Source: Pseudomonas purpurea (GTDB taxonomy: Bacteria; Pseudomonadota; Gammaproteobacteria; Pseudomonadales; Pseudomonadaceae). Taken from it: DNA of 64,000 nucleotides. Where the stretch lies: positions 3,281,001-3,345,000 of the forward strand of contig NZ_CP150918.1 in the NCBI RefSeq assembly GCF_039908635.1, written 5' to 3'. This document shows, one piece after another, positions 18,624 through 27,384 of the stretch (the first letter of the stretch is position 1; every line of letters begins with the position of its first letter). The notes beneath the pieces were generated by a model. That model searched no databases, was not told the DNA's origin, and saw only the letters and a program-made list of their open reading frames with translations. The translations under genes and the position numbers were made by a program.

Positions 18624-19221
18624 TGCTCCAGACCCCAAGACGCCTGGCGCGGCACGTTTCCTGATAAACTCGGCGCACCATCAAGCCGGCGCCCTACCCA
18701 TCCGCGCCGGCTGCACTCAAAGCGACAGACACTCCAGCCCTTGAACACCGTCCGAGCCCTCTCACCGCTTCTCCGTGGCCCCTATGATGGATTGGGCGTA
18801 GCACTCCACGAAACCCCGGCCAGACTGGCCAATCAGCTACAACACCTTCGCTTTGTAGCAATTTCTAAGCAAGCTCTAATGACTGCCTGACAGGGGTACT
18901 ACCGGTATTTTGCTTGAAGTTTTTTGAAGGAGTGAAAGCCACCCAGGCGAATATTCGTGACCATGTGCAAAAAATATATCACCCCACTTGGGGTCTATTT
19001 AGAGTTAGGTAGGATCATCAAGTGGCGAAAAAATCGATAGATATATACCAATAATAGAAATCTGCCCAATCCTCAAATTTATCTTTTATACACCGTGAGC
19101 TTTTCCGGTGACATGTAGCCATCCTCTTATTCGACTATCTACTTCCTCAGCTTCTTGCGAAAAGCTACGCCTGTGCTACACCTAACCGTTCAAGGAAGTT
19201 GTTCAACCAAAGGATTACCCA
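18624..19221. other. Gene-free stretch
   Basis: No credible coding frame or RNA seen. The last part (from about 19000) is AT-rich and should hold the promoter of the gene at 19222. Confidence 0.45.
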
Positions 19222-19773
19222 ATGACAATCTACAGAGTTTATGTCCGAGGCCACGGTGGCGAAGAGGCGCAGAAGTTGCCTCCATCAAAGGATCTTCCGA
19301 TCAGCATGATCACACTGGGTCAGTTTGGCAGCACCATGTCCGATGAAGTCGCGGATGACTATATCTATCATCATCGCGGCATTGATGACATCAAGGCGCA
19401 GATCAGAGACGAGGTCGTCATCTACTGGACCAAAGCGCAGCGCGACGACTGGTATGACCATCAACGCCTGAGCTACTCGAAGCCCGCCCTAGGCATCAAT
19501 CCCTATGAAACCCTGACCCAGAACCTCGCGCTAGATGGAGATCGTGACATCGGCGATTGCGGCGTTTGTTACTGGAACGAGCCGAAAGCGGAGTTGACGT
19601 GGATTGTCAAACTGCGCCATGGCGAAACGATTCTCCTATCGGAGATCCTTGCGAAGTTGCAAGACATGCTCCACGGGGAGCAAGACTCCATCGAACTGTT
19701 CTGGACGGCCTGCATGAGTGCCAAGTACTGGAGCGGCAACGCCAAGAAGGTCTCTTTCAACCCTACCAAGTAG
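19222..19773 (+). CDS. Hypothetical protein, possibly Stv-like (183 aa)
   Basis: Starts MTIYRVYVRGHGGEEAQKLP. The VRGHGG opening, a short ITLGQFGSTM strand, CGVCYWNEP in the middle and ELFWTACMSAKYW near the C-terminus resemble the putative adhesin Stv-like domain of secreted or effector-associated proteins, in which a GHGG loop and a late TAC motif are typical. This is a weak recognition. No signal peptide. A ribosome site is not obvious. It is followed directly by SRAP debris. Confidence 0.6.
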   Translation: MTIYRVYVRGHGGEEAQKLPPSKDLPISMITLGQFGSTMSDEVADDYIYHHRGIDDIKAQIRDEVVIYWTKAQRDDWYDHQRLSYSKPALGINPYETLTQNLALDGDRDIGDCGVCYWNEPKAELTWIVKLRHGETILLSEILAKLQDMLHGEQDSIELFWTACMSAKYWSGNAKKVSFNPTK

Positions 19774-19843
19774 GCGGTGGGCAATGGCTGAATAGAAAAC
19801 TCAAAGCATTGATGAAAGCATATCCGCCGATTCACCGACGACA

Positions 19844-20393
19844 GAGGTCGCCCTACTCCACCTCGAGGGCGACACCTTGCATGCTGACCGGGTGCGTTGG
19901 GGGTGGCGCCCGCACTGGGCGAAGGACCGCGCCGCACCGATCAATGCCAGGGTGGAGAAAGTCGCGCACGGGCCATTCTTCCGGGCGATCTGGCCGCACC
20001 GTGCCATCACCCCTATCGATAACTGGTTTGAGTGGGTTGATGAAGGCGGGCCGAAGAAGCAACCTTACCTCATCCGGCACCGGGATGGTTCGCCGATTCT
20101 GTGCGCCGCCATCGGCCCAACTGCCCGACGCCGATGAAGGTGCCGGAGAGCATGACGGGTTCGTGATCATCACCGCCGACAGCGCTGGGGGTATGGTGGA
20201 CATTCACGTGGTCCTCGCGCCAGAGTTGGCCCAGGACTGGCTGGACCTAGACACACCGAAAGAGCGCGCCGAGCAAATGATTCTGCATCAGGGTGAGCCC
20301 GCCGAAGCCTTTGAATGGTTCAAAGTCAGCACCTCGGTGGGCAATGTGTGGAATCAAGGGGTTAATTTAGTGATTCGAACACTCGACCCCTAG
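19844..20393 (+). pseudogene. SRAP (YedK/HMCES-type) gene lacking its N-terminus
   Basis: Encodes EVALLHLEGDTLHADRVRWG, then INARVEK, the active-site region ITPIDNWFEWVDEGG, and the C-terminal FVIITADSAGGMVDIH with AEAFEWFKVSTSVGNVWN. The first 40 or so residues, including the catalytic Cys2 that forms the crosslink to abasic sites, are missing, so the gene is inactive. An additional apparent frameshift at 20114-20118 (GGCCC where GGCC restores IGQLPDADEG) fits the window-wide GGCC pattern rather than decay. Confidence 0.82.
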
Positions 20394-20617
20394 CACCCCA
20401 TGCTGGGGCCACAAAACACCTAACCTATTGTTTTTAAAAAGATATACCCACCATTCAGTCGGGCAAAATATCCGTACTTTTGTGCTTATGCAAACGAGAA
20501 ACTGCGGCCTCCAGCGGTGGTTTTGCGCACACCCATCCTCCCGGCGTCCTGCCGACTATTCCCCTACCGCTTCAACATTTCATACTGCTACGCCGCCCTC
20601 TCCACGGAGGACTCGCG

Positions 20618-20827
20618 ATGCCAAATTCAGACCTACTCCCTTCCCTGCTGTTCAAGCTCAACGAAAACCAGCTCGCCCTCGAGGCCGCCATCCTGGAGCT
20701 TTCAAATTGGGTTGAGCAACGCGGATCGGCCGACGTCGCCGACAACGTTCGCGGAGCCTTGGACACGATTGGCCGAAATGAGGAATTCATCAAGATGACG
20801 CTCGCGGTGCTGATGACGCCGGAGTGA
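20618..20827 (+). CDS. 69-aa conserved island protein, copy B
   Basis: Almost identical to the protein at 13426-13635 (last residues LMTPE instead of LMAPE), with the same GGAGG site and about 60 bases of conserved upstream sequence. Complete. Lies about 220 bases after the SRAP fragment in the same direction. Confidence 0.8.
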   Translation: MPNSDLLPSLLFKLNENQLALEAAILELSNWVEQRGSADVADNVRGALDTIGRNEEFIKMTLAVLMTPE

Positions 20828-21001
20828 CGTCTGACTGGCAGTTATCGGCCAAAAGTAGACGTTCAACTCGCTCTGCTTTTGGCCCATTGAAGAGCTGCAC
20901 CGAATGACTGCAATTCACTCGAAGAATTGATTTAGCCGCCGGAATGGGCTCGGATCAACCAAGCGTTATCAGATGAAAGTACAACCTGGTAGCCGCAGGC
21001 C

Positions 21002-22069
21002 TCACTCTGGGGCGTCGAAGGATTCGTGGTATTGCACAGTGCCTGCTGGCAAATCACCGCTGAAGGCCAGTGCTTGGAAATACTCATGAGGAATCCCGGG
21101 CAACTCCAAACCAATGTGAGCTTTGAAGCCAAAACGACCATAGAAGCCAGGATCGCCCAACACTACGCAGCCAGTTGCTCCTTGGCCTTTCAATTCCGCC
21201 AGAGCGGCTTTCATCAAGGTTGAACCAATGCCTTGGCCCTGTCGGTTCGGCCAAACCGATATCGGCCCGAGCCCGTACCAGCCTTTTGTGCCGGACGATA
21301 CCGTGACCGGGGAAATAGCGACATGTCCAACGATTTCATCATGGTCTAGTGCGACTAGCGAAACGGTTAATTTTCCGGCGCGACGGAGCGCATCGACAAT
21401 CAAGTGCTCGGTGTGGCTGGAATGCTCTTCCTGTTCAAACGCCGCGACGGTAAGGGCGGTAATGCGCTCGATGTCTTCAGGTTGTTCGTTTCGGATTTTC
21501 AGATTCATATTGAGTTTTTCTCTAGTGTCTTGATCGATCAGAGTACGCAATGTGTCAAACAGCGCAGTTGCCTTGGTGTATTGAATCCCGTAAGTCAGGT
21601 TAAAGGCGTAATCGAAGTCGGGCGGGTTGATACCCTGGTTGTGTTGCAGAATCGTCTCTAGTTTGTCGAGCGCCTTGACCGCAAGAGCCTCTGCAGAGGC
21701 TGCATTTTCGTAGTCTTCCCAGAGTGCCAAAATTTCCTCTTGCAAGGCCTTATCCAGAGTGCGCGTCAGATGCAAAAGGTCAGCGCGCTCTTGCTCACTT
21801 TTATCTGGGAAGTCGCTCTTGTTCACGGCGGGGATATCTCCGCTTATGGCTTCCCCCAAGTCATGAACGAGGCAGAGTTTGAGTACTTTCAGAAGATCAA
21901 GGCCTTTGAGTTCATCAGCGAAAACCATAGCCATCAAACTCAATCGCCAACTATGCTCAGCGGTACTTTCCTGGCGGCCAGAGGAAGTGTGAGCACTTCT
22001 AAGAACGCTTTTGAGTCACTCCGATTCGCGCAGGAACGCCAAGCGTCCTTGTACTGTTTCAATGTTCAT
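21002..22069 (-). CDS. HD-domain phosphohydrolase fused to GNAT acetyltransferase, with in-frame stop
   Basis: The N-terminal part is a YfbR-like HD hydrolase: STAEHSWRLSLMAM (first His), LCLVHDLGEAISGD (HD pair), and a late Asp in ALDKLETILQHNQ. It continues without a stop into a YhbS/YjhQ-like GNAT (MNLKIRNEQPEDIERITALT; acetyl-CoA loop NRQGQGIGSTLMKAALAELK; YGRFGFKAHIGLELPGIP). Translation from ATG 22069 meets TGA at 22016-22018 where CGA would give Arg, so the HD part may be inactive; a start at 21943 would skip the first metal His. Upstream lies a YjhX toxin gene on the same strand. Confidence 0.8.
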
Positions 22070-22085
22070 GAGACGCCTCTATTAA

Positions 22086-22343
22086 TTAGCGGTTGTCCAG
22101 TTGCGAGCGCACGGCCTGCAACCCTGACTTGTTGACTCGGTAGGGCTGACCGTTTGTGGATTTTAGTAAACGCTTGGCCTTGAGCTTGTTGAACACACTA
22201 AGAGTGCAGTCGGAAAGTACATGGCCTTCCCGGGTATAGCATTCGACTGTTCTGATCCGACCTGACGCATCGCGTTGGTGAGAGATGCGCCCGCCTTTTG
22301 CGAGGACGTGTAACGTCCGTTGTTCCTGTTTGGAAATATTCAT
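22086..22343 (-). CDS. yjhX: YjhX family (TopAI-like) toxin (85 aa)
   Basis: [20 protein letters not shown] is the family opening, followed by [20 protein letters not shown] and a C-terminus [15 protein letters not shown]; length is as usual. In E. coli this protein (TopAI) inhibits topoisomerase I and is countered by YjhQ, a GNAT protein. Here a GNAT domain sits in the next gene downstream, 17 bases away, and a methyltransferase gene lies upstream, paralleling the E. coli yjhX-yjhQ-yjhP arrangement. Family identity is firm; toxin activity is inferred. Confidence 0.88.
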   Translation of the reverse strand: MNISKQEQRTLHVLAKGGRISHQRDASGRIRTVECYTREGHVLSDCTLSVFNKLKAKRLLKSTNGQPYRVNKSGLQAVRSQLDNR

Positions 22344-22388
22344 GGTTTCGACCCAAAAATGTCAGGGCGCAGTGAGTATGTGCCGACG

Positions 22389-23565
22389 CTAGGCGCTGTT
22401 TTTCTGCAAGATGAAAAACTGATAGCCATAGTCATCCAAGAAGCGGTCATGGATATCAATCTCGTCCTTGATGTCTGTTAGAGCTTTTGAGGAAAAGCTT
22501 TCTGCGGACAACTCGGCAATCTTTTCACGCAACGGCGCCAAGTAGTTTTCCCAAGCATGGAGACTCAAAGGGAAACTGTGCAGGACTTGATAGCCCAATG
22601 AGTTGATACCTGACACTCGACGCTCAAGTGTTGTCATGTCAGGGTAGTTTTTTTGCCAGAACGATAACACTTCAGAATGGGGCTGATCGGTGAACCAGAT
22701 CAAATCACTCACCACCAGAAACCCTTCCGGCTTAATAAACGGTCTCCAGCTTTTCAGGGCGCTGCCAAAGCCCATGATGTAAGCACTACCCTCGGCCCAG
22801 ACGGTATCAAATGAACTACGTTCAAACGGCAGTTCGGTCATGCTGGCGCACAGTAGCCGGACGCGAAGATCCAATGCATTGGCAGTGACCGCTTCCCTCA
22901 GTCGGGCCAGGCTGTGCTCATCATTGTCCAGAGCGGTAACCAGGCCCTTGGGTATGTGTTGCCAACAACAGCGTGCTCAGACCTCGGCCGCAGCCGATGT
23001 CCAGTAGGCTCTGCGGCACAATGGGTAAGGCACCGAGGGCTTCTAATGTATCTTCAATAGAGCCCGGCCCCAGGCGATCCAACCCATCAAAAATTCGCTC
23101 GAAATCGGCCATGTAATGATCATGTTCGTTCATGTCCCTTGATAACCACTTCAAGCGTAATGCCTGCTTTTCGTTGAAGCCTTGTTTCAGCAACCAGGCC
23201 AAATGCGCCCCCGGTGCCTGATTCTCCAACGCTTGGTGCCAGTCGCGCATAGAGGCCTTCCCCAGCATTGCGGCGAGCAGATCTCTGGATCGCTGTTTTT
23301 CCGCAATCTCTTGCTCCAACGCCTGCAAGCGCTCAACTAACAATGACCTGTCGATGCGCGTATCCAGACAGGCCTGGCACTCTTTTAAAGTCAGCCCACC
23401 GGCTTGCAGTTGCTGCAGTAGCTTTAGCTGCTGCAGGTCATGTTCTGAGTACGCCCGATAACCATTGGCCTGCCGCTTGGATGAGATCAGCCCTAACTTC
23501 TCGTAATAGAGCAGCGTAGAACGGCTCAAGCCCACCTTTAGTGCCAGTTCGGAAATGCGATACAT
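22389..23565 (-). CDS. MerR regulator fused to SAM methyltransferase (apparent frameshift)
   Basis: N-terminal MerR winged helix: MYRISELALKVGLSRSTLLY, then LISSKRQANGYRAYSEHDLQ and a coiled coil (about residues 75-110). The C-terminal domain is a class I methyltransferase with motif I SLLDIGCGRGLSTLLLATH and FDTVWAEGSAYIMGFG. The frame breaks at 22943-22947, where GGCCC is read; GGCC restores THTQGLVTALDNDEHSLARL. Corrected length about 391. MerR-methyltransferase fusions sense a small molecule and may modify it. Starts the yjhX gene group on the minus strand. Confidence 0.85.
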
Positions 23566-23594
23566 GACCTTTCCCTCGTTCCATGGCGTGAACC

Positions 23595-23611
23595 ATAAAC
23601 TATGAAGTTAT
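23595..23611. promoter_or_regulatory. Possible MerR-type operator
   Basis: Imperfect palindrome ATAAACTATGAAGTTAT 30 bases upstream of the MerR-fusion start, where an autoregulatory site would lie. Low certainty. Confidence 0.35.
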
Positions 23612-23850
23612 AGACAGGTAAAGAGGAAATTGGCTGGGGAGTCTTTTTTCTTTGCAAAAAAATCCAGCATGGGCTGCAGCAATTTGCGCTCTGAATGATC
23701 GCTTCTGTTCGGTATTTTTCTATGAAAAATCAGAGTCCGGGGCGAAAGCGGTGATTAGTGAACGTCCACGGTTGGCCGATTACTGCCTGTCGCCACCGTC
23801 AGCTTTGGATCGCAACGTAGAGCGTGCATAGCCCCCACTCTGCCTTACGC

Positions 23851-24279
23851 CTACCGGCATGAAACCTGCCACAACTGATCAAGCCGAGTCGTATAGCTCT
23901 GACTCATCATTTCACGTCGCATGGCCCAATCCGGATGGCTCGGCACGCTGGCAGAGCGAAGCGTCCCCCTGCCCCAGCGGCCGTTAACCTGATCCAGCAC
24001 GCCCATCAGCTTGGTCGAAGCACCAGGCTGCGATGCGGCAAACAGGTCCTCCGTGAATTCGCCCGGCTGGCACAGGTTCAGCAGCATGACCTCAGCCTTG
24101 CTGTAATTGAAGCCAGGCCTGAAGACATGCTCAAGCGCATCGACCGCCGCCCGAGTCAGCAGCCGCACGTCGTCGGTCGGGTACGGCAGGTCGACCACCA
24201 CACCGTTGGCGTACTTGGCTTCCTCCTGACTGAACATGCCGGTGTGGATGCTCACGCGTTTTTGGCTTGGGGCCTTAAA
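23851..24279 (-). pseudogene. umuC/rulB 3' fragment, copy 2
   Basis: Encodes SIHTGMFSQEEAKYANGVVV, DLPYPTDDVRLLTRAAVDAL and the same C-terminus as copy 1 at 17653. Longer than copy 1 but still lacks the polymerase catalytic half; similarity ends near 24279. rulB/umuC genes are known insertion hot spots in Pseudomonas. Confidence 0.85.
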
Positions 24280-24796
24280 GGGCTTCAGGGGGGGCTTTGA
24301 GCCCCCTCCTGAAAGACGCAGGATCGGTACAGCTCACACCCACCCCCGGCGTCCTGCCGGCCGAACACATCTTCGCCCCCTAACCCGCACAGCTTCCAAA
24401 ATGTCCGTTCCGACAGGCGGTAATCTTCATGATTGATTCTTTTCTAGTGTTTGTTTCGTTGCTGGAGCCCAGCTTAGAGCCCCCGCACTCACCAAACGAA
24501 TCCTCAATCTGAGAGAAGCACGAAATCTGCACCGCACTTCCATCGCGCAACTGAGACTATAAACTTCAAAAAAAAAGATCAGCTTAGAACTCGAAACAAT
24601 CGACAACTAGGCCAAACCAAACAAACCAGCAAGGAACGCTACTTCTATGGAAGTTCCTAGACTGCGGCACTTCCATTACCACTGGCGACCAGATCAATAG
24701 CATTATCTCCACGCAGGAGAATATTAATCACGAGCGCTTAATACCTGCGACAAAAAATAACAACAACTCATTCTAAAGCAACCGGAGAGCTATATA
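24280..24796. other. Gene-free stretch before aegerolysin-like gene
   Basis: GC-rich debris to about 24370, including a CGGCGTCCTGCCG motif that also precedes the 69-aa genes, then AT-rich sequence that should hold the promoter for the gene at 24797. No coding frame supported. Confidence 0.45.
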
Positions 24797-25211
24797 ATGG
24801 GCGCATCTGAAAAATTTTATCTAAACATTGCCAATCAATCAAAAACCAAAACACTAATCTTTCAAAGTATTCATTTTGACTGGGGGAGAGAGACGAGCCC
24901 CCATATAATTAAAGTCCCCCCCAAAAAAAACAGTTCAAGTCTTAGTTGCTCAAGGCAGGGATAACACCTCCTCAGGTACAGAGGGTTATATTATTTATGA
25001 AATTGAAGGCCTTCCTGGCAGATGGGTAAAAGCATCATGGGATGTGCCTTGGAAATCAGGAGCTACAAATACATGCTCCCTTAGCACAAGCGATGACAAT
25101 ACAAAAGAAGACACTGAGGGAACTATCCTTTGGGAAAACGAATCACCTTCAACCAGCAGTGGCACAAGCTTATCAGTATTAGTTAAATTTGGATTTGTAA
25201 TAGAGCTATGA
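24797..25211 (+). CDS. Aegerolysin-like protein (apparent frameshift in poly-C)
   Basis: Not visible as one open frame. ATG 24797 follows CCGGAGAGC and gives MGASEKFYLNIANQSKTKTL and FQSIHFDWGRE, then stops. Dropping one base from the run of seven C at 24918-24924 lets the frame continue through KKTVQVLVAQGRDNTSSGTE, GYIIYEIEGL, SWDVPWKSGATNTCS and LSVLVKFGFVIEL, giving 137 residues. The layout (N-terminal NIxNQS strand, SSGTEG turn, WDxPW block) matches aegerolysins, small lipid-binding proteins that act alone or with MACPF partners as cytolysins or insecticidal proteins. No MACPF gene is seen. AT-rich, likely transferred. Confidence 0.65.
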
Positions 25212-25261
25212 GAGCGATACAAAAAACAACTTAAGTACCTTGTAAGCGTCATATAATTATC

Positions 25262-25290
25262 AGCCCGGCCCAGCGCCGGGCTTCTTGTTT
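25262..25290 (+). terminator. Rho-independent terminator
   Basis: Stem AGCCCGGC / GCCGGGCT followed by TCTTGTTT, 50 bases after the aegerolysin-like gene. Confidence 0.75.
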
Positions 25291-25376
25291 CTGCACGACT
25301 TGGTCTCACTTCCTCAGGCCATCATAGGCCTGCTCACACGTCACTCCCCTGCTCCGGCTTTAGTCGGCATCTGCCA

Positions 25377-25592
25377 TCACTGGCACGCACCAACCGCTGC
25401 CACCAACACCCGCTCGTACCCGATCCTCTGCCGACGCTCTGCCAGGAGCGCACGCACCTTCAGCTCCAGGCTGTCGGCCTTCTTGAGGCCATCAGTAGCC
25501 CAGACTGGCACCGGAACCGCCGACACCCTGCACAGTACTTGCACTGGTACCTCTACGCGGATGGTCCGCACCTCCGGCTCCCGGATGCGCAC
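25377..25592 (-). pseudogene. Phage o-spanin (Rz1/LysC-like) remnant
   Basis: Encodes IRVEVPVQVLCRV, VPVWATDGLKKADSLELKVR and LLAERRQRIGYERVLVAAVG, the usual C-terminal pattern of phage Rz1/LysC-type lysis lipoproteins (PVPC, WATD, ALLAERxQRxxYE). A lipobox-like LAGCA lies just upstream but in another frame, so the gene appears broken. It is a second o-spanin besides the one at 26214. Confidence 0.55.
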
Positions 25593-25756
25593 CCGGCCAG
25601 CACCACCTTCGCGCTGCGGGCATCAGCTTTGCTTGCTGCTAATCGGTGGTCTAAGGTGGGCAGAAATCTATAGGGGTTCACCATACGCCTCACGAACCTA
25701 AAGCGAACTCAGCAACCTTGTCGATGTAGACGCTAGGCTTAATGGGGAGTTAAATT

Positions 25757-26134
25757 TTGTTGCTACGAAAACTTCTACCTTTCTGCTTTCTATTCACAGG
25801 TGCAGCCAACGCATCCTATGTGATGCAGTGCACTCTTGATGGTGTCGTTGTCTCAGAGCCTAAGATCAAACCCTCGTACTTGCGAAACGGTCAGGGGCAC
25901 GAGATAGAGCGGGAGGTAATGCGATTCCAGTTCGCTGTTCAGGCGGCATCAGCCGCTGCTCGCGCTGACAGTGATTGTGGCCGGACACTCGGGGGCAAGA
26001 CTATAGCGGTGCTTCTCAATGCTAGTTATTCGAGGGCAAAAAACATTCGGAAAAATGATCGACTATCGATCAACTATCTGAAAAAGTCAGATCGTGGGAT
26101 GCCCGAGAGAATTTCGTTCTCCTTGCCAGACTAA
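25757..26134 (+). CDS. Secreted hypothetical protein (125 aa)
   Basis: A TTG start at 25757 follows GGGGAG; the N-terminus (LLRKLLPFCFLFTGAANASY) is a signal peptide, cleaved about residue 20. The mature protein has two Cys (MQCTLDG, SDCGRTLGG) likely forming a disulfide and a C-terminal YLKKSDRGMPERISFSLPD. A terminator follows. Family not recognised; its place between phage lysis genes suggests a moron-type cargo gene. Confidence 0.65.
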   Translation: MLLRKLLPFCFLFTGAANASYVMQCTLDGVVVSEPKIKPSYLRNGQGHEIEREVMRFQFAVQAASAAARADSDCGRTLGGKTIAVLLNASYSRAKNIRKNDRLSINYLKKSDRGMPERISFSLPD

Positions 26135-26145
26135 GTTTATGGCAC

Positions 26146-26166
26146 AGCCCCGCGCCGGGCTTTTTG
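26146..26166 (+). terminator. Rho-independent terminator
   Basis: AGCCC / GGGCT stem with CGCGC loop region followed by TTTTTG, 12 bases after the stop of the secreted protein gene. Confidence 0.7.
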
Positions 26167-26175
26167 CTTCCTCCC

Positions 26176-26676
26176 CTACCGACACACCTCCTGCACGTAC
26201 CGCTGCAACCCCCTTAGGGCAGCTTGGTCGGCGATAATCCCGGCGCGGATATCGAAAACAGTTCGTCCAGCAGTTGGAGCGAGTTCGATGGTGACTGCAT
26301 TGCCCAAGCTGGCGGTGCTGGTGGTACCGGACACGTCGCCGCCACCGGCACTACAACTGCCCGCGATGCGCAGCCTGCGAGCAGAGTCGTCAGCAGCACG
26401 GCGTAGCCTTTCGTTTTCAGCGAGATCACTGGCTTTCTCCTTGGTTGCTTTGGCATCGTTGTCGGCCCGAGCCTGCTCGGCAGCCTGCTGCTTCTCCAGT
26501 GCCTGACGGGTTTGGGTGTTCGCGGCGTTGCCAATAGCGGTCAGATCGGACTGGTGGGCAAGATTCAGATCTGCCAACTGTTTCCCATAGCGCCAGGCGT
26601 CCACTTTCCATGTGGAAAAAACGGAACACCCCACCAGCACGACCACGCCGACCAGCCGCCACGCCCCGGCATTCAC
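26176..26676 (-). CDS. Phage i-spanin (Rz-like lysis protein, 166 aa)
   Basis: One N-terminal membrane anchor (WRLVGVVVLVGCSVFSTWKV, about residues 6-25) followed by a long coiled coil rich in Ala, Glu, Lys and Gln (about 35-100), the layout of Rz. The C-terminal part ends in ALRGLQRYVQEVCR (DUF2514-like). It spans the periplasm from the inner membrane and acts with Rz1 in the last step of lysis. ATG 26676 overlaps the endolysin stop by 4 bases. A complete Rz1-like frame is embedded inside it. Confidence 0.82.
   Translation of the reverse strand: MNAGAWRLVGVVVLVGCSVFSTWKVDAWRYGKQLADLNLAHQSDLTAIGNAANTQTRQALEKQQAAEQARADNDAKATKEKASDLAENERLRRAADDSARRLRIAGSCSAGGGDVSGTTSTASLGNAVTIELAPTAGRTVFDIRAGIIADQAALRGLQRYVQEVCR
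26214..26429 (-). CDS. Phage o-spanin (Rz1-like lipoprotein), nested inside Rz
   Basis: In the +1 frame relative to Rz. GTG at 26429 has AAGGAG six bases upstream. Product: ISLKTKGYAVLLTTLLAGCA with a lipobox LLAGC (Cys about residue 18), then a Pro-rich mature part (CPVPPAPPAW), 71 residues. Fully embedded Rz1 genes of this kind are known in lambda-like lysis cassettes. The lipobox and ribosome site make it a real gene rather than a shadow. Confidence 0.75.
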   Translation of the reverse strand: MISLKTKGYAVLLTTLLAGCASRAVVVPVAATCPVPPAPPAWAMQSPSNSLQLLDELFSISAPGLSPTKLP

Positions 26677-27101
26677 AGCAGCGCCCTGCGCACCCCTTCC
26701 AGCAGTACCGGCTCCGGATAGGCGTACCCGGCGTTTTCATGGCGAATGATCGCCTTGACGAAGCCCTGCATCACCGCCGAGGTGGTCAAGTCGACTTCAG
26801 CGCCCGGCCGGGTGCCGGTGCTCGCTTCGACGGCGCGCACATACGCCGCCGTGTTGTTCTCGTTGGTCGGCGCCCAGCGGCCGATGAGCGCCGCCACGGT
26901 CTTCAACTGGTGCTTGCGCTGGTAGGTCAGCAGCAGCTTGCCTAGGGCACGAATGCCGTTCTCGGCGCTGTCGAAGCGGGCAAAGCGTGGTTTCGGCACG
27001 CCGACTTCCAGGCCGAGCTGGCCCTGCCAGGCGTTACGCGGGCTGTAATCGATGTTTCCGGGGTTTTGGTTGCGCACTCCGCGCGTTTCGGTGATCGGCA
27101 T
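26673..27101 (-). CDS. Phage endolysin-like protein (142 aa)
   Basis: MPITETRGVRNQNPGNIDYS then FDSAENGIRALGKLLLTYQR and TNENNTAAYVRAV: the pattern of the short phage lysozyme-like or structural P5-type proteins annotated as endolysins in Pseudomonas prophages (NPGNI and FxxxExGxRA motifs). ATG 27101 is preceded by GGAG. It immediately precedes the Rz gene, as expected in a lysis cassette. Muralytic activity is inferred from family and place. Confidence 0.78.
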   Translation of the reverse strand: MPITETRGVRNQNPGNIDYSPRNAWQGQLGLEVGVPKPRFARFDSAENGIRALGKLLLTYQRKHQLKTVAALIGRWAPTNENNTAAYVRAVEASTGTRPGAEVDLTTSAVMQGFVKAIIRHENAGYAYPEPVLLEGVRRALL

Positions 27102-27162
27102 ACTGTTCTCCAGGCATAAAAAACCCGCTCAAAGGCGGGCGTGGGGTTCGGTTACGGGTCGG

Positions 27163-27384
27163 TTACGTCAGGTCAACGGCATTGAGCTGCGGCGAAGCGC
27201 TGATGTCGGGCGCGGCCGGTTCGGCTGGCCAGGTGGGTGCCGCCGGCCAAACCGCTTGGCCGGTGACCTTGCCCAGGGCGAACTTGTAGCTCTTCCATGC
27301 CCTCAAGGCCGGCAACAGTTCCGCCTGCTCATCCTCATCGCCTGGAGTGGATTCGCCAATCTCGATACCGTACGGCCTATCCAT
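27163..27384 (-). CDS. Tail fibre assembly protein, short (73 aa)
   Basis: LLPALRAWKSYKFALGKVTG followed by WPAAPTWPAEPAAPD is the C-terminal signature of phage tail-fibre assembly chaperones (tfa). The usual length is 140-200 residues, so this is either a short variant starting at ATG 27384 (AAGGTGA upstream) or a 5'-truncated gene. Lies directly upstream of the endolysin gene. Confidence 0.6.
   Translation of the reverse strand: MDRPYGIEIGESTPGDEDEQAELLPALRAWKSYKFALGKVTGQAVWPAAPTWPAEPAAPDISASPQLNAVDLT

Noticed and set aside
25285..25701. Plus-strand 138-codon frame in the lysis region
   Set aside because: Composition is a shadow of the minus-strand o-spanin remnant; no ribosome site.
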